DNA of 64,000 nt from the NCBI RefSeq assembly GCF_905404315.1, contig NC_066297.1, positions 1,922,001-1,986,000 of the forward strand, read 5' to 3'. The notes under the pieces were generated by a model, which had not been told where the DNA came from, ran no database searches, and worked only from the letters and a program-made list of their open reading frames with translations. Of this stretch, positions 1 through 11,499 are shown one piece after another; position 1 is the first letter of the stretch, and every line of letters starts with the position of its first letter. The stretch is from Leptidea sinapis. Taxonomy: Eukaryota; Arthropoda; Insecta; Lepidoptera; Pieridae. Both the position numbers and the translations under genes were made by a program.

Positions 1-94
1 TTTTTGTATACAAACCTCTGCAAGACTCTGACGTCTTAGTTTTCATAGTTACGAGTTATTATGACTGTCTCATTTATAGTAGTATCAGCGCGAA

Positions 95-460
95 TCATTT
101 GACCACGTGTATCGCAGATCTGCTCGAAGTGTCAGTGCTCTGTGTACGGGTAGATCACGTGGCCTTGCGTAAAGACGTCGCTTCGTTGTGTCTTCTTCTG
201 CATTTATCAAGAGAAGAGTTCCGAAGAACGGCTTGACCTCCACACGACAAGCCACAAATAAGGATATCATCCCCACCATCTGGATGTTTGGCGTTCCTTC
301 ACAGTGTGGTTTTCAAGGAACTTTCTTCCACGTACAACCAAGCTGTGGAATGAGCTTCCTTGTGTTCTGTTTGTAGGATTATATGACATGGGTACCTTTA
401 ATAAGAACCCGTATACCTTTCGAAAAGTCAGGCAACGCTTATTATTATTCCTCTATTATA
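95..460 (+). mobile_element. LINE reverse transcriptase C-terminal fragment
   Basis: The + strand encodes, with frame breaks, the tail of a jockey-type LINE polyprotein. The segment around 158-190 resembles the phrase DHVALRKDVASLC, and 316-440 encodes LPRTTKLWNELP followed by YDMGTF. The same polyprotein is seen on the other strand at 5998-6190. Stops and shifts show it is dead. It lies in the intron upstream of the first visible hexokinase exon. Confidence 0.7.
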
Positions 461-786
461 TTATAGCAATAGAATGTGGGCGGCGGTGATCACTTCACAT
501 CAGATGGTCTTACATCGTACGTAAAAAAAAGATATCACTTCGACTTCATGTTGTCGAGAAAACTTAACAATTTAAGAATTACTTAAAAGACCCCAGACTA
601 ACGTCTATGTAAATTAAAAAAATACTTACAAATATATAAAGATCATCCCAAAAAAGATAAAGAGTTGCAAAATTGCAATCTATATTGATGTCAAGTTTAT
701 TGTAGATCTAAACTCTAAAGTCACTATTGCGACGTAAAATTGTAGTTTCAATAAACTTTTTGTGAATAAAGCATTTCTTCTTGCAG

Positions 787-898
787 AGGAAGGCGTTTTC
801 TTAGCGTTAGACCTTGGCGGCACCAATTTCCGAGTTCTATACTTAGAACTACGAGGAGGTCAGCTTGTGAAGGAGGATGTTAAACATTATCACATCAG
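787..898 (+). CDS. Hex: Hexokinase exon A (phosphate-1 loop)
   Basis: The acceptor is ttgcag at 781-786 and the donor gtaatt starts at 899. Two leading bases complete a codon begun in an unseen upstream exon, then 36 codons follow, holding LDLGGTNFRV, the glycine-rich motif that starts hexokinase sugar-kinase folds. It ends with AG, which becomes serine with the next exon. No partner exon was found between 1 and 780. Confidence 0.93.
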
Positions 899-3800
899 GT
901 AATTGGAAATCTTATGGCGTTTTTATCCAGATAGAAAACATATGGGAATTTTCCTAAAGTCTCTATTCAAGATAGAAAAATCATAAATTTTTATTACTTA
1001 TATTCATTGTGTAATGTATGTGCAATTTGAATTCTTTAATGTTTTTATTTCAATATATACTGTTATTTTAAAATTATTAAAAAAAAACTGATTTATATGC
1101 TACCATTACTGAACACTTTGATGAGAACAAAAGACATGAAAACCAATTCACGATTTTATTAATAAATCAAAACTATGAGTGTAGCTAACAAGATTTATAT
1201 GGTTGATATTTTATTAAGGCGACACTAAATGCCAGCGACCTTGAGCGATATGAGTTCACGGCTTCCGGCCCGCCATCTATGTAACAAAGCCAATATTTTC
1301 AAAATTCTTGCGTGGAAAAAAGTTTATATGCTTACGATCCTCGTTATTAATTACTAATCTGAATAAATATACCTACACAAAAAAGATACAAGCTATAAGA
1401 ATTACTTTTCTGAGAGTTGTACTAAAATAATGCCATGCCAAAAAACTTGTTTAAGTGCTAAGAAAAGTGGTAGTTCAAAAAGGCTCTGGAGTGTTAACTA
1501 TAACCAACAGCAAGCATTGGCAACCTACAAATAAGACTTAAGGATATGTGTAACATGATTAAGTAGTGTTCAGCTCCAAATGCTATATTTTCACCAAAAA
1601 ACTTGTCTAAAAAAACCTTGTTTGCGTGTTTTCTGCTTACTCTTTGCCATAATGGCGCGCGCTGTAGCACAATTTGTTTCCAAAGAGCTCAAAAAACTAC
1701 GTCAATCGAACAAGATACAGGGGTCATTACAATATGTTAACCGATATGACTATTAACTTATTCTTTATTTTACTGGTCAGCTTTATTTTTTTAAGATTTT
1801 ATTTACTTATTTCCAAACTGGCCTTAGTACCTACTGCTAGAATTTGTTTTATGTATCAGAATATCACGCATTTAAGTTAGATTCTTCGTAAATAAATATT
1901 ATAATATCCAAGACAACTTTATTTATGTTGGCTTTTAAAGACAGTTTTTACCAGGCTCCTTTTCACAGCTGATGCCGGCTAGATTATGGGTACCACAACG
2001 GCGCCTAATACTACCGTGAAGCAGTAATGTGTAAACATTATCGTGTTTCGGTCTGAAAATCACCGTAGCTAGTGAAATGATTGGGCAAATGATACTTAAC
2101 ATTTTATATCTCATGGTGACGAGCACAATTGTAGTGCCGCCTAGAATTTTTGGTGTTTTTCAAGAATCCTGAGCGGCACTGCATTGTAATGGGCAGGGCA
2201 TATCAATTACCATCAGCTGAACGTCCAGCTCGTATTGTCCCTTATTTTAATAAAAAAACATAAAATTGATCTATATTTATCTATGTAGCATCTTTAAATA
2301 AAATTATGCCTAGGTAGGCAAGGAGGTAGTCTTGGAGGTCCAAGACGTCGGGTTTACTTATTCTTAATTTTAGTGTTCAGTAACGTCACTATTTTCTCCA
2401 AGCAGTTTCAATTGTTGCATGGTTGCATCTTGCTCTATTTAAAATTACTAGACTGAATATCCAAAAGTTAATGGTGGCATTTGTATTACTCATTATTAAG
2501 CACATCGTTATTTTTTTTTGCAGTGATGAGTTAAGGTTGGGGCCAGGTGAAGATTTGTTCAACTTCCTCGCTGACTGTGTTCAGGACTTCTTAAGATCTG
2601 ATGGAATGGAACGTGATGAGCTATCGTTAGGTTTGTAGTTTGGATTTTACCAAAACTTCTGAATGTTATTACAGGTGATTTTATAATACTATCAGCTCGG
2701 AAAGTCTTCATTAAGAATAGCATAATGTGTAAGCATTACCAGTGGGAGGCTCCTTTGATGCACCGGATGCCGGCTAGATTACGGTTACCACAACGGCTCG
2801 TATTTCTGCCGTGAAGCAGTAATGTGTAAGCATTACTGTGTTTCGGATTGAAGGGCGCCGTAGCTAGTGAATTTATGAAATGCAAATGAACCTTGACATC
2901 TTTTGTCTCAAAGTTTCAATAATCCTGAGCGGCACTACACTGTAATGGACAGGGCGTATCAATTATAATCAGCTGAAAGTCCTGCTAACCTCGTCCCTTA
3001 TTAAGATTAAAAAAAGCACTATGTGTTATTACTGGGCTACTCCAGATTAACTTCCTTGTTATCTCGTAGTATTGGGTTTCGGTTTTAAGGGCGCCATGGC
3101 TAGTTAAACTACCCCATTCAGGCTTAACTTCTTTGTAATCTTGTACTATTTGTGTTTCGGTTTAAAAAGATACCGTAGCTAGTGAAATTACTATGGTACT
3201 GAGGCTTAACTTCTTTGTTACCTTGCACCGTTTAGTTTCAAAAGGCAGAGTAAAAACACACTTAATCACGGATTATGTATTGAGACATCGTCTGGAATAC
3301 GGATCAAATTGTTGATATCGTAATTTTGCAAACGTACTGTCTAGCAAATATCTTATTTGCGTGCTCCCATAATTTAAATACAACTTGCCCCAGCGCTCTT
3401 TTTAATATGATAAAATCATATTTTGGATAAAAAAACGTCGAATTTGTAACGTTAATAGTGTTATGTTAATAAATATGCATATACGAGTAACACTTTTTGT
3501 ATGAATTTGTAATAAAAAGTTTCTCATTTGAATGATGTATGTTTGGTGTTTGTATGTGAAAATGCATTTAAGTGAAAAACATTTAATTTCCAGGGTTTAC
3601 GTTCTCCTTCCCCATGAAGCAACATTCAATATCCTCAGGAGAGCTGATAACGTGGACTAAGAGTTTCAACTGTGGCGGTATGAAGGGAGTTGACGTTGCA
3701 GCTCTTCTACAGCAATGCTTGAGGAAGAGGGGATTGAAGGTCACGGTGCAAGTTTTGCTTAATGACACCACAGGGACTTTGGTTGCTGGCGCGCATTTGG

Positions 3801-6800
3801 ACCCTGAAGTAGCTGTAAGTTTTTTTTATGGGATTAAGAGGCAGAAATACTTATGATTACTATGATACAGCACTGTCAATATGTTCTGACTTGTAACGCA
3901 ATAGAACATGGCCAGTTACCAGTGGGAGGCAGTTATGTGTAAGCATTACTGTGTTTCGGTCTGAAGGGCGCCGTAGCTAGTGAAATTACTAGGCAAATGA
4001 GGCTTAACATCTTATGTCTCAAGGTGACGAGCGCAATTGTAGTGCCGCTCAGAATTTTTGGGTTTTTTGAGAATCCTGAGCGGCACTGCATTGTAATGGG
4101 CATGGCTATCAATTACCATCAGCTGAACGTCATGCTCGTCTCGTCCCTTATTATCATAAAAATAAAAAAAATGGCGTGTGTCTTCAGTGACGGCGTATCG
4201 CGCATGCAGATTGATAGGTACCTATACTTAGGCATAAGCGGGCGGCTGTCTTTAGTGCACGCTGGAGAGAAATGAAATGAAATGAAATTTTGAAATGAAA
4301 AGAGTGTGTAATTGTGCTGGGTTTTTGTTTAATATCGTCGCTATTCAAAATTAAACGCTTAAAGTAGATATCAAGAAAAAAAGTAACTTCTTTAGTAATG
4401 TCGTGGTTTGGGAACTCTTCTTGCCGCACTATTCGAAGTATCGCGTTAACATTGGTTCCGCATCCATTATAACAAATAGTATATATTTACCCCCTTATTC
4501 ATAATGGTCCGCTAACTTTAAACAGCCGCTTAGGAGTGTTTTTTCTCATTCTGACTTAGGTCAATAGAAGAAGACAGAGAGAGAATTAGCAATGCTTTAA
4601 TTTAGCAGACTATTATGAATAATGGGGTTAAAATATTAGAGAAAAATAAAATAAAAATTTATTTAACTAACAAATGATGTTCTCTAGGATATTTACAGGG
4701 CATTTGAGAACATATTCTAACCTTACGTTATCTAACCTTTTCGTGGGAAAATCCTCGTTGCCCTACCGGAATTTTCGGTGGGGGGTGTGTGTCCAAATCA
4801 AACCGACTAAATCACACCGTGGATCATACCGCGATTTTGTAGGAGTACGGTAACGGCGTTATTAAGACAACCAGTACCCCTCATAGATTCTAAACTAACC
4901 TAACCTAACTTTCGAATTCCTAATTACTTACATAAATAAAACAACAATTGCTTAGCGACCACAGCTAAACCAATCATCACACATCACAAACAGCACTCGT
5001 TTCTAAGTTGACACATATTCCAGCCAATAAGTTTCGCTCATATTTCAAGGACGGGGCAACGTTTACGTTAGACGATTGAAGTAATAATAGTTTGCGCCTT
5101 CAACAGATTGGCGTAATTATGGGCACTGGCTCTAATGGTTGCTATATGGAGCGTGCAGATCGGGTCCAACACTGGGAAGCCCGCCATGAGAGGGTACATG
5201 ATGTCTGTGTGGATATAGAATGGGGTGCCTTTGGAGACAACGGTTGCTTGAATTTCCTGCGGACAGAGTTTGATGAAGAAGTCGACAGAAACTCTTTACT
5301 GGCTAAATCATTCACGTAAGGAATACTGTCATTTATACATATTTATTATTATACATTCATAGAACAATGTTGAATCGTATATCATAACTTTTTAAGTCAA
5401 CAACATTCTGAAGTTGTCCTTTTATCCTACAGATTCGAGAAATACATCGGCGGTAAATATTTGGGTGATATGCTGTGCGCTGTTTTGAGCGGATTGGCCA
5501 GGGATGGACTGTTTCCAGCTCAGCCCAGTAGAGGAGAACTGGAATCTGCACACGTCAGCATGTTTGAGCAGTATGTACTTCTATTTTTTTTATAGACTCA
5601 CCTGCATATTTTCCAAGGGGTGGGCAAAGTTGTATCCCACATTTCACTGCCTATATTTGCGGGATGGTAGAAAGTAATTGACGACCAGCTCAGGGCAGAA
5701 AAGGTACAACGTGAGTAATTGCGCTGCTACTGAGAATTTCTTCAGAGAATAACCATGACTGTGCTATTACACCATGCATGTCTGGTTTCATTTTATAATT
5801 ATAAGATCTAATACTTTATTAGAAATTCCAAGGTCTAAAAACGGAACCCAGTCGACAATCATAGTCTTGAGTTTTGCTGAGGAGCAAAATATAAATTGGA
5901 GCGTGATTTCACGAAAATATTGAGAGAAAATAAGAAATCAATTTGTGCCAAATAATTTTTTAAAGGATTAAAACTTTAAAAGGTTGAAAAAATTAATTCA
6001 ACTTTCGGAACACTCCCCGTGATAAATGCGGTAGAAGATACACAATGAAGCGACGTCTCTACGCAACGCCAAGTGATCCAGCCTTTCACAGAGCCCGACA
6101 ATTCGAGCTGCTCTGCGTTGCACGTGGTCAAATGGATCGAGCTGATACTGGGGTGCGCCAGACCAGAGATGACAGCAATACGCCATATGTGGACGGACCT
6201 GCGCTTTGTTTTTAGCTTTTAGTGGCAGTGCGCCGATAGCGCGGAGTCCTTTTTTCGGCTTTGAATTAAAATTGTAAATAATTGAGATAGAGTTCTGGAA
6301 GTAGGAACTTTTTTATTGGAAATTTCCTCCTCTTTCAGGATCTGCAATCAAAATTTCTTAAATATTAATAGTTCTTGAGTTTTTAAAGAAAAACTAAATG
6401 CTATCTTTTTTCATCTTAATATCGAATAAGCCATCGCTCATATTATACACGTGTTTGAACTTGTTGGCTAGCCTAACTGCCGAAATTTATTAATTAAATA
6501 TTTCAGTAAACTAATAAATTTTATTGAAGTCATAGACTAATTAAGGTTGTTTGGCAGAGAAAACGTATGCGGAGAATGGTCGCAGACTTCGGAGGCTCTG
6601 TGCGAGGCTTGCGGTGGCGTCTCCATGACGAAGGCTGATGCTCTGGTGGCGCAGCATGTTGCCAGGGTCATATCGAACCGGGCGGCACAGCTAGTATCCG
6701 TTTGTAAGTGTGCTCAAATACTTATACCATTTCTAGATATTAATTTTCCCCGCAAAAGAGAATCCTGGCACCGTTTCTTTTTCTCAGAGCGTCATTTGTT

Positions 6801-8695
6801 TTCTATGCGACGACAGTCAGTTAAATCTGATGTCAAAAAATTTCCAAAGTGATCTATTTTGAGACAACACATCACTTTTATGACTTTTCATGAATGAGCT
6901 AATGTCATCAGTGATAATATTACCGGAGTCTTAAAGAATCATAATACTACTTTAATGGAGTACCCTATCCCGTATGCACCCCACAATCTGAGCCTTAGTC
7001 TGTGTTTTGACCAGAGATATACTATGATGCAGTAAGGGAATTGGTTGATAAGAACATTGGTCATTGGTACTTGCTACATATCTATGGAGGACACACAGCC
7101 TTCTTCTTGTGTATAAAATTATTTAATTATCTACCTCTAGAAATAAAAAACTTACCACAGAAACGATTTACTGGACTCCTGTTTAAATGTTTAATCGACA
7201 ATAATTTATATAGTGTTAAGGATTTTTTTTAATTTAAGTAAACTTTTTGCATGCTAACTTAAATGAGCCGAATTGACGACACTGCAATAAATTTAAAATC
7301 TTTAAGGTATACTGTATCCGATGCAATAAATAAATTTCATTTAAATTTCTACTTTCCACTGGCAGTTTCTGTAACTCGAAGTCATTTGCGACAATTTTGC
7401 ATGCGAGGTTGGTAGAGACTACTCTAGTCTCCAACCTGTTAAGCTTCTAAAGAAAGTCAACTAATTATTATTTTTTATCGAGGAGGAGGACCAGTAAGTG
7501 ATCACTGCCGCCCATACTCTCTTTCATCACCAGAGGAATAACAGGAGCGTTGTGCAACGCATAGTAACGTTCATTCCAGAAAGTTACCTGAGTGCCACAT
7601 AGTAAAATTCACGAGACTGATAATTAAGTTTTGTGGCGTATGGAGGTGGAATATGGTTGCAGAGATCAGATCAAACAGTTCTTTGAAACACCCAATGAAT
7701 CCTGATGAAGATACAGAACGAAGCGAAGTCTTACAATTTGAGCTAGGTAGTACTAATTTATGATTAATTAAGAGTTAACCTTGACAGGTATTGCAACACT
7801 TCTCCGACGCATGGATCGTGGTCACACCGCGGTTGCTGTCGATGGCTCGGTCTTCAAGAGACATCCTCGCATCAAGGGTCTGATGAACAAGTACATCTCC
7901 TTGCTGGCTCCATATCACAAGGTCAGTTTTCACACAGCCCGATGAGTGTTTTTTCACATAAAAAAAACTGTGTGTATACTGTAAACTGTGTTCACGGTCT
8001 GGTATTTGTACATGTATACAATGCACACACTTTAGATGCGTCTCGTAACGGTGTCGCGAGTCCAGATATTTTATCTCATCTAAAAGTATGCGTACCGCGC
8101 TAAAAGAAGTTTTCACTTTGAAAAAAGGACTATTGGCTATTGATAAAGTTACTTCTGTAGATTTAGTTTTAATAGCAGTGTCACTCTTGGCTTAATAACG
8201 CTAGGGTATATTCGGCTCGAGTTATTACCAGTGGCTTGGCTCATGGCTCCTTTACACAGGATGCCGGCTAGAGTATGGGTACCACAACGGCGCCTATTTC
8301 TGCCGTGAAGCTGTAATGTGTGTATCGTGTTTCGGTCTGAAGGGTGCCGTAGCTAGTAAAATTACTGGGCAAATGAGACTTGAAATCTTATGTCTTAGGG
8401 TGACGAGCGCAATTGTAGTGCCGCTCAGAGGTTTTGGGTTTTTCAAGAATCTTGAAGGGCACTGCATTGTAATGGGCAGGGCGTCTCAATTACCATCAGT
8501 TGAACGTCCTGCTCATCTCGTCCCTTATTGGCATAAAAAAAATACCAGCTGTTCACTTGCGCCAATTTAAAACTTTAAATTAAATAGTTTCTTTTTAAAT
8601 TGCAGTTCACGCTGCTCGGCGCTGAAGACGGAAGCGGCAAAGGTTCAGCATTAACTGCTGCTATTGCCGCAAGAGTTGCTGCAAGAACGCCTTAG
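787..8695 (+). CDS. Hex: Hexokinase, partial gene (eight 3' coding exons)
   Basis: This gene phosphorylates glucose and other hexoses with ATP, the entry step of glycolysis, in the cytosol. Exons at 787-898, 2524-2630, 3594-3814, 5107-5315, 5433-5570, 6558-6703, 7788-7921 and 8606-8695 join in one frame with GT/AG borders and give 384 residues to a TAG stop. Numbered from the first complete codon, LDLGGTNFRV is at 7-16 (phosphate loop), FTFSFP at 74-79, WTK at 93-95, NDTTGT at 129-134 with the probable catalytic Asp130, GTGSN at 152-156, EWGAFGD at 184-190, VAVDGSV at 326-332 and EDGSGKG at 362-368. A one-domain hexokinase is about 450-480 residues, so some 70-90 N-terminal residues lie outside the window. 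The start codon and promoter are not visible. Odd points: FPM replaces the usual FPC and the NPG loop before the second glucose glutamate is gone. Confidence 0.95.
1943..2262 (+). mobile_element. SINE-like repeat family A
   Basis: First of about 13 copies of one repeat family of about 320 bp. Marks in order: gaggctcctttgcacagg, gtaccacaacggcgcc, ccgtgaagcag, gtgtttcggtctgaaggg, a hairpin agtgccgctcag / ctgagcggcact, then gtctcgtcccttatt and an A-rich tail. This copy sits in a hexokinase intron. It holds no long ORF; SINE or LINE-tail origin is my inference. Confidence 0.85.
2524..2630 (+). CDS. Hex: Hexokinase exon B
   Basis: The acceptor cag ends at 2523 and the donor gtttgt starts at 2631. 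It encodes residues 37-72, a mostly helical stretch with DLFNFLADCVQDFL, typical of the small domain. The gtttgt donor is weaker than the others, but the phase (one trailing g) fits exon C exactly. A run of in-frame upstream sequence is intron, not coding. Confidence 0.9.
2738..3016 (+). mobile_element. SINE-like repeat family A
   Basis: A second copy in the same hexokinase intron, same orientation. The hairpin region is damaged: the left arm is lost and the right arm, gagcggcacta, is kept. It ends at cgtcccttattaag plus an A-rich tail. Confidence 0.8.
3046..3232 (+). repeat. Short tandem repeat of a family A segment
   Basis: The segment ttaactt...gtttcggttttaag...gctagt recurs at about 3047, 3124 and 3205, a period near 80 bp and a little over two copies. 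It resembles the middle of family A, as if that part was multiplied next to the complete copy. Confidence 0.6.
3594..3814 (+). CDS. Hex: Hexokinase exon C (substrate and catalytic Asp region)
   Basis: The acceptor is ttccag at 3588-3593 and the donor gtaagt starts at 3815. Residues 73-146 include GFTFSFP, TWTKSFNC and LLNDTTGT. By alignment with glucokinase, Ser77, Thr94, Lys95, Asn129 and Asp130 are the sugar-binding and catalytic positions and all are kept. The Cys of the family FPC motif is Met80 here. Confidence 0.95.
3913..4166 (+). mobile_element. SINE-like repeat family A, internal deletion
   Basis: The 5' start ccagtgggaggc runs straight into agttatgtgtaagc, so about 75 bp that other copies have are missing. 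The rest, with the hairpin and the 3' ttattatcataaaaa tail, is normal. It lies in a hexokinase intron. Confidence 0.8.
4491..4626. mobile_element. Short inverted-repeat MITE (ttattcataat family)
   Basis: The ends are inverted: ccccttattcataatgg on the left and tattatgaataatgggg on the right, about 25 matching bases each. The inside has gtgttttttctcattctgac. TTA is possible as target duplication. Related pieces are at 52466 and 55818. Confidence 0.7.
5107..5315 (+). CDS. Hex: Hexokinase exon D (GTGSN and EWGAFGD)
   Basis: The acceptor ends at 5106 and the donor gtaagg starts at 5316. Residues 147-215 carry IMGTGSNGCYME and IEWGAFGD. Asn156 and Glu184 match the glucose-binding Asn and Glu of glucokinase. 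The residue usually Asn two places before that Glu is Asp182. The end of the exon (NSLLAKSF) replaces the usual NPG-containing loop. Confidence 0.95.
5433..5570 (+). CDS. Hex: Hexokinase exon E
   Basis: The acceptor is cctacag ending 5432 and the donor gtatgt starts at 5571. Residues 217-261 begin FEKYIGGKYLGDMLC; Glu218 matches the second glucose-binding Glu. It ends with CA, completed to Gln by the next exon. Confidence 0.93.
5998..6190 (-). mobile_element. LINE reverse transcriptase C-terminal fragment
   Basis: The - strand is open for 62 codons with MAYCCHLWSGAPQYQLDPF and VQRRAARIV, then LDHLALRRDVASLC. This is the C-terminal region of a jockey-type LINE polyprotein. The same protein is seen at 95-460. 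It is in a hexokinase intron. Confidence 0.8.
6558..6703 (+). CDS. Hex: Hexokinase exon F
   Basis: The acceptor ttggcag ends at 6557 and the donor gtaagt starts at 6704. Residues 263-310 include CEACGGVSMTKADALV and RAAQLVSV, the helical part before the second nucleotide motif. Phase agrees on both sides. Confidence 0.92.
7041..7232 (+). mobile_element. Possible LINE polyprotein C-terminal scrap
   Basis: The ORF includes KLFNYLPLEIKNLP and ends NNLYSVKDFF, which resembles the C-termini of CR1-like LINE ORFs in insects. The start and upstream part are missing. It lies between hexokinase exons F and G. Confidence 0.5.
7788..7921 (+). CDS. Hex: Hexokinase exon G (VAVDGSV)
   Basis: The acceptor ttgacag ends at 7787 and the donor gtcagt starts at 7922. 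Residues 311-355 contain TAVAVDGSVFKRHP, the family's second phosphate-binding motif. It ends on a complete Lys codon. Confidence 0.94.
8228..8548 (+). mobile_element. SINE-like repeat family A
   Basis: A near full-length copy just upstream of the last hexokinase exon, from ccagtggcttggctc to ttggcataaaaaaaa. The hairpin's right arm is altered to ttgaagggcact. Confidence 0.85.
8606..8695 (+). CDS. Hex: Hexokinase last exon (EDGSGKG, stop)
   Basis: The acceptor ttgcag ends at 8605. Residues 356-384 run FTLLGAEDGSGKGSAL to a short Ala/Arg-rich tail and TAG at 8693-8695. EDGSGKG is the adenosine-binding motif. The tail length is normal. No clear poly(A) signal occurs before the foldback element at 8763. 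Confidence 0.95.
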   Translation, partial: FTLLGAEDGSGKGSALTAAIAARVAARTP

Positions 8696-8762
8696 TTGCT
8701 GATGAGAAGTGTAACAGACTGATATTTTAGATTTTAAGACTAAACAAAATAGTTTTCCATAA

Positions 8763-8980
8763 TTATGCAAAGGTTTTGAGTTTTTTTTAGTGTTAATTGC
8801 GGCAAAATTTTTCTTCAAATAATTCGACGCGTGTTTCTACACGAGATACGAGTCTCGTGCAAGAGGTTGGCGAGTCAACATCTCGAGGATGCCTCGTGTA
8901 GTGGCGAAACACGTCTCGAATTGTTTGAAGACAAATATTGGCGGAATTAGCACTAAAATAAACTTAAAACATTTGGATAA
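8763..8980. mobile_element. Foldback element (family B) after hexokinase
   Basis: The left half, from ttatgcaaaggttttgag, is an inverted copy of the right half ending aacttaaaacatttggataa. The middle is aacacgtctcgaattgttt and its inverse. It begins 68 bp after the hexokinase stop. An AATAAA at 8957-8962 lies in its right arm. Other copies are at 18647, 51615 and 55196. Confidence 0.8.
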
Positions 8981-8989
8981 AAAAAAAAT

Positions 8990-10300
8990 AATATAATATG
9001 TGTTTGCTGCATATAGATAACACTGTTCGTTTTTTTATCTATATAGTGCATACTGTAACTCAATCAATTAAATCAATCGAGTTTCTTTGTTTCTGAGTCC
9101 CAGTTATTTTAATTACTCATGTAATGCAGTCTCCTCGACTAATATTCGACAAAATGGGTACAGAATTAATAATTAATTGGTACACATTTTACGGTTTGAC
9201 AATACAACACATAATATTGGAGTTACGTGTATTTTAAAATCATTTTACTTTTGGCATTTATCTGAAATAATTACTGGTAATATCCCCTATAACGCGATAG
9301 AGTGGTACAACGTTATAGGTGTGCCTTCGTATAACGCGTTATTACGACCTCGTTATTCGTAATAATAATAATAATAATTGATCACAATATTCGTGGCAAG
9401 TATTTTCAATTTTTTGCCTAGTTTTCTATTTTATTGAAGTTTTAAATACACAAATTTAATTAAATAATTTAATTTTGTAATAACACAATTGACAATAGCT
9501 AATTATGAACTGTACAAATCATTATAAATTTCACAGTACAGAAATATGTATATAGGATATCCCTGCATTAAATAGGGGTCTCCCCTAGTTATACGGAAGA
9601 TTTATTGATATCCATAAGATGAAAACGCGTTATTAGGGTACTGCGTTATGGGTGGAATTACGTATTACGGTAAATGAGTAATTAAACCGTTCAATAATTA
9701 TAATGAATTAACGGTTTAATTAACATAAATATTAATAAATATAAATATAGTTAAGTAATTATATTTATTATAATAACTCGATTGTAACTTTATTAGAAAA
9801 GACAATGGTTTTGTCGTAGAAAGGCAGCCAATATTTTAATTATGTTCTCAATAATATTTAGTTAAAAGACTGCATGGATAGTAGAATTGCGTGTGATATT
9901 GTTATTTAAAATTATTGACGTTAGGAAGAAGATATCAATATATTAAAATATTGTAAGTTTTTTTTATTATATATTCTATAATGGTTGTCATAGAGTAAAA
10001 ACATGAGTGCCTTCATTATAATTAGGCAAATTTAGGCAAATGTCGTATTGATGTAGTTGTATCGATATTTTTTAACTGTTTTAATTTCTAGTGCAATCAA
10101 TTGGTCACGAATTGTTTATGTAATTAATTACAATTGATACCAAACCTTTAATACTTCAAGTGCGATAATTTCTTATGCAAATATCGTTTTTTATAATCGG
10201 TTGGTCAATAACAGCTGTTGGTCGGAAACTATCGATATGCTGCTAAGGCACTAATAATGGCCTTTATGCATAGATATGTATTTATATATGCATTTTTGTT
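8990..10300. other. AT-rich intergenic stretch, no gene seen
   Basis: No exon-like or family-like sequence was found. It holds an (aat)n run near 9360 and repeated words such as cgttatta around 9330-9660. Stops are frequent in all frames. Confidence 0.6.
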
Positions 10301-10414
10301 TTGCCATTACTTTTTATAAAAATACCAGCCGTTCCCGCCAATTTAAAAAGGAAACAAATTCATGCAAGTTGGAATTCGAAAAATAAACCATCTTGGATAA
10401 ATTTCGCATCGAAT

Positions 10415-10470
10415 GGTGATAGTTTCATGTCGATACGACCCACTGGTCGTATCGACATGAAACTATCACC
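10415..10470. repeat. Perfect 26-bp hairpin
   Basis: The arm ggtgatagtttcatgtcgat plus six more bases (10415-10440) is exactly inverted at 10445-10470, with loop cact. An open frame runs nearby at 10485-10763 but matches no family I know. No LINE or SINE family in this window contains the hairpin. Confidence 0.9.
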
Positions 10471-11499
10471 ACCACTGTTTAGGCGTGATTGAGTCTCAAA
10501 CAAAGACTATTTTCATAATAGATATATATAGAATAGTATACCCTAAGAGAAATATTATATCAAACCCATGGATCTATCATTTAAAATGGAGGCTACAAAA
10601 CAGGTCGAGCCAAATACACTACAGCGGTCGTTTGTCACTTTCTAATAACAATGCATTCACCGCCATGACACTTCAAAGAGTTGCCAATAGAAAAATAACA
10701 GGAGATTATAATGTAGTATCATTTATTCAATTAGAGATTTCCAACAAAATTTTCTACAAATGAAATTTTCATACGATCTCAAATTGATTGTAAAACCTTT
10801 AAAATAAAAGAGTAATGAATTTTCACATTAATTATCAAAACTTTTATTATTATGATGATGAATTTTTTGACTGGCAAGATAAAAGTACGAGATATAAGGC
10901 TTGGCCTTTTGACTTGCATCCCGTGCCATTAAATAAATAAAAAAAAAGGACATAAGGTCTTTGTTTAGCTTTAATACTTTATTTGGAAAATAGTATTTAT
11001 ATTGATCACAGGTTCAATATCAAATTTGAATTCATTCATATTATCTATTTCGTGGTTGCATTTTGAATTAAGGGATTTAATTTGAAACAGAGACTTGCTG
11101 GGCAAGATATCGATGATATTTTTTAAGTAGTTTAAGTTTTAGGTTAAGATTTTAATACTATATATTTTATGTGCCATAATATTTCTTGTTGAATCGTTGT
11201 AAGGGTAAATTTACAATATCAGGTTATATATATACATAAAATGCGATGTTTTTAAGATATAACTCGCGTTAGGTTAGCCATGAGACATTATAGAAATATT
11301 TAGATCTATGTCAAAACAAATACCTTAATTGTTCACGTTTTAATTTTTGAAGGAATTGTAACATTATTCTTGATTACATATTAACTATTTTAAAATTATA
11401 ATTATATATTATTTGAATAATTAAGGTTTTTTTTATTTCTTATCACTAACCTAATTCTTAGGGGTCTTTCATACCTTACGTTACAACGGACACGGGGGT

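Noticed and set aside
3997..4275. 92-codon + strand ORF
   Set aside because: It is read from a family A repeat; the same frame recurs in 8316-8570 and 61658-61858.
10485..10763. 92-codon + strand ORF beside the hairpin
   Set aside because: No family likeness, no splice or promoter context, and composition like its AT-rich flanks.
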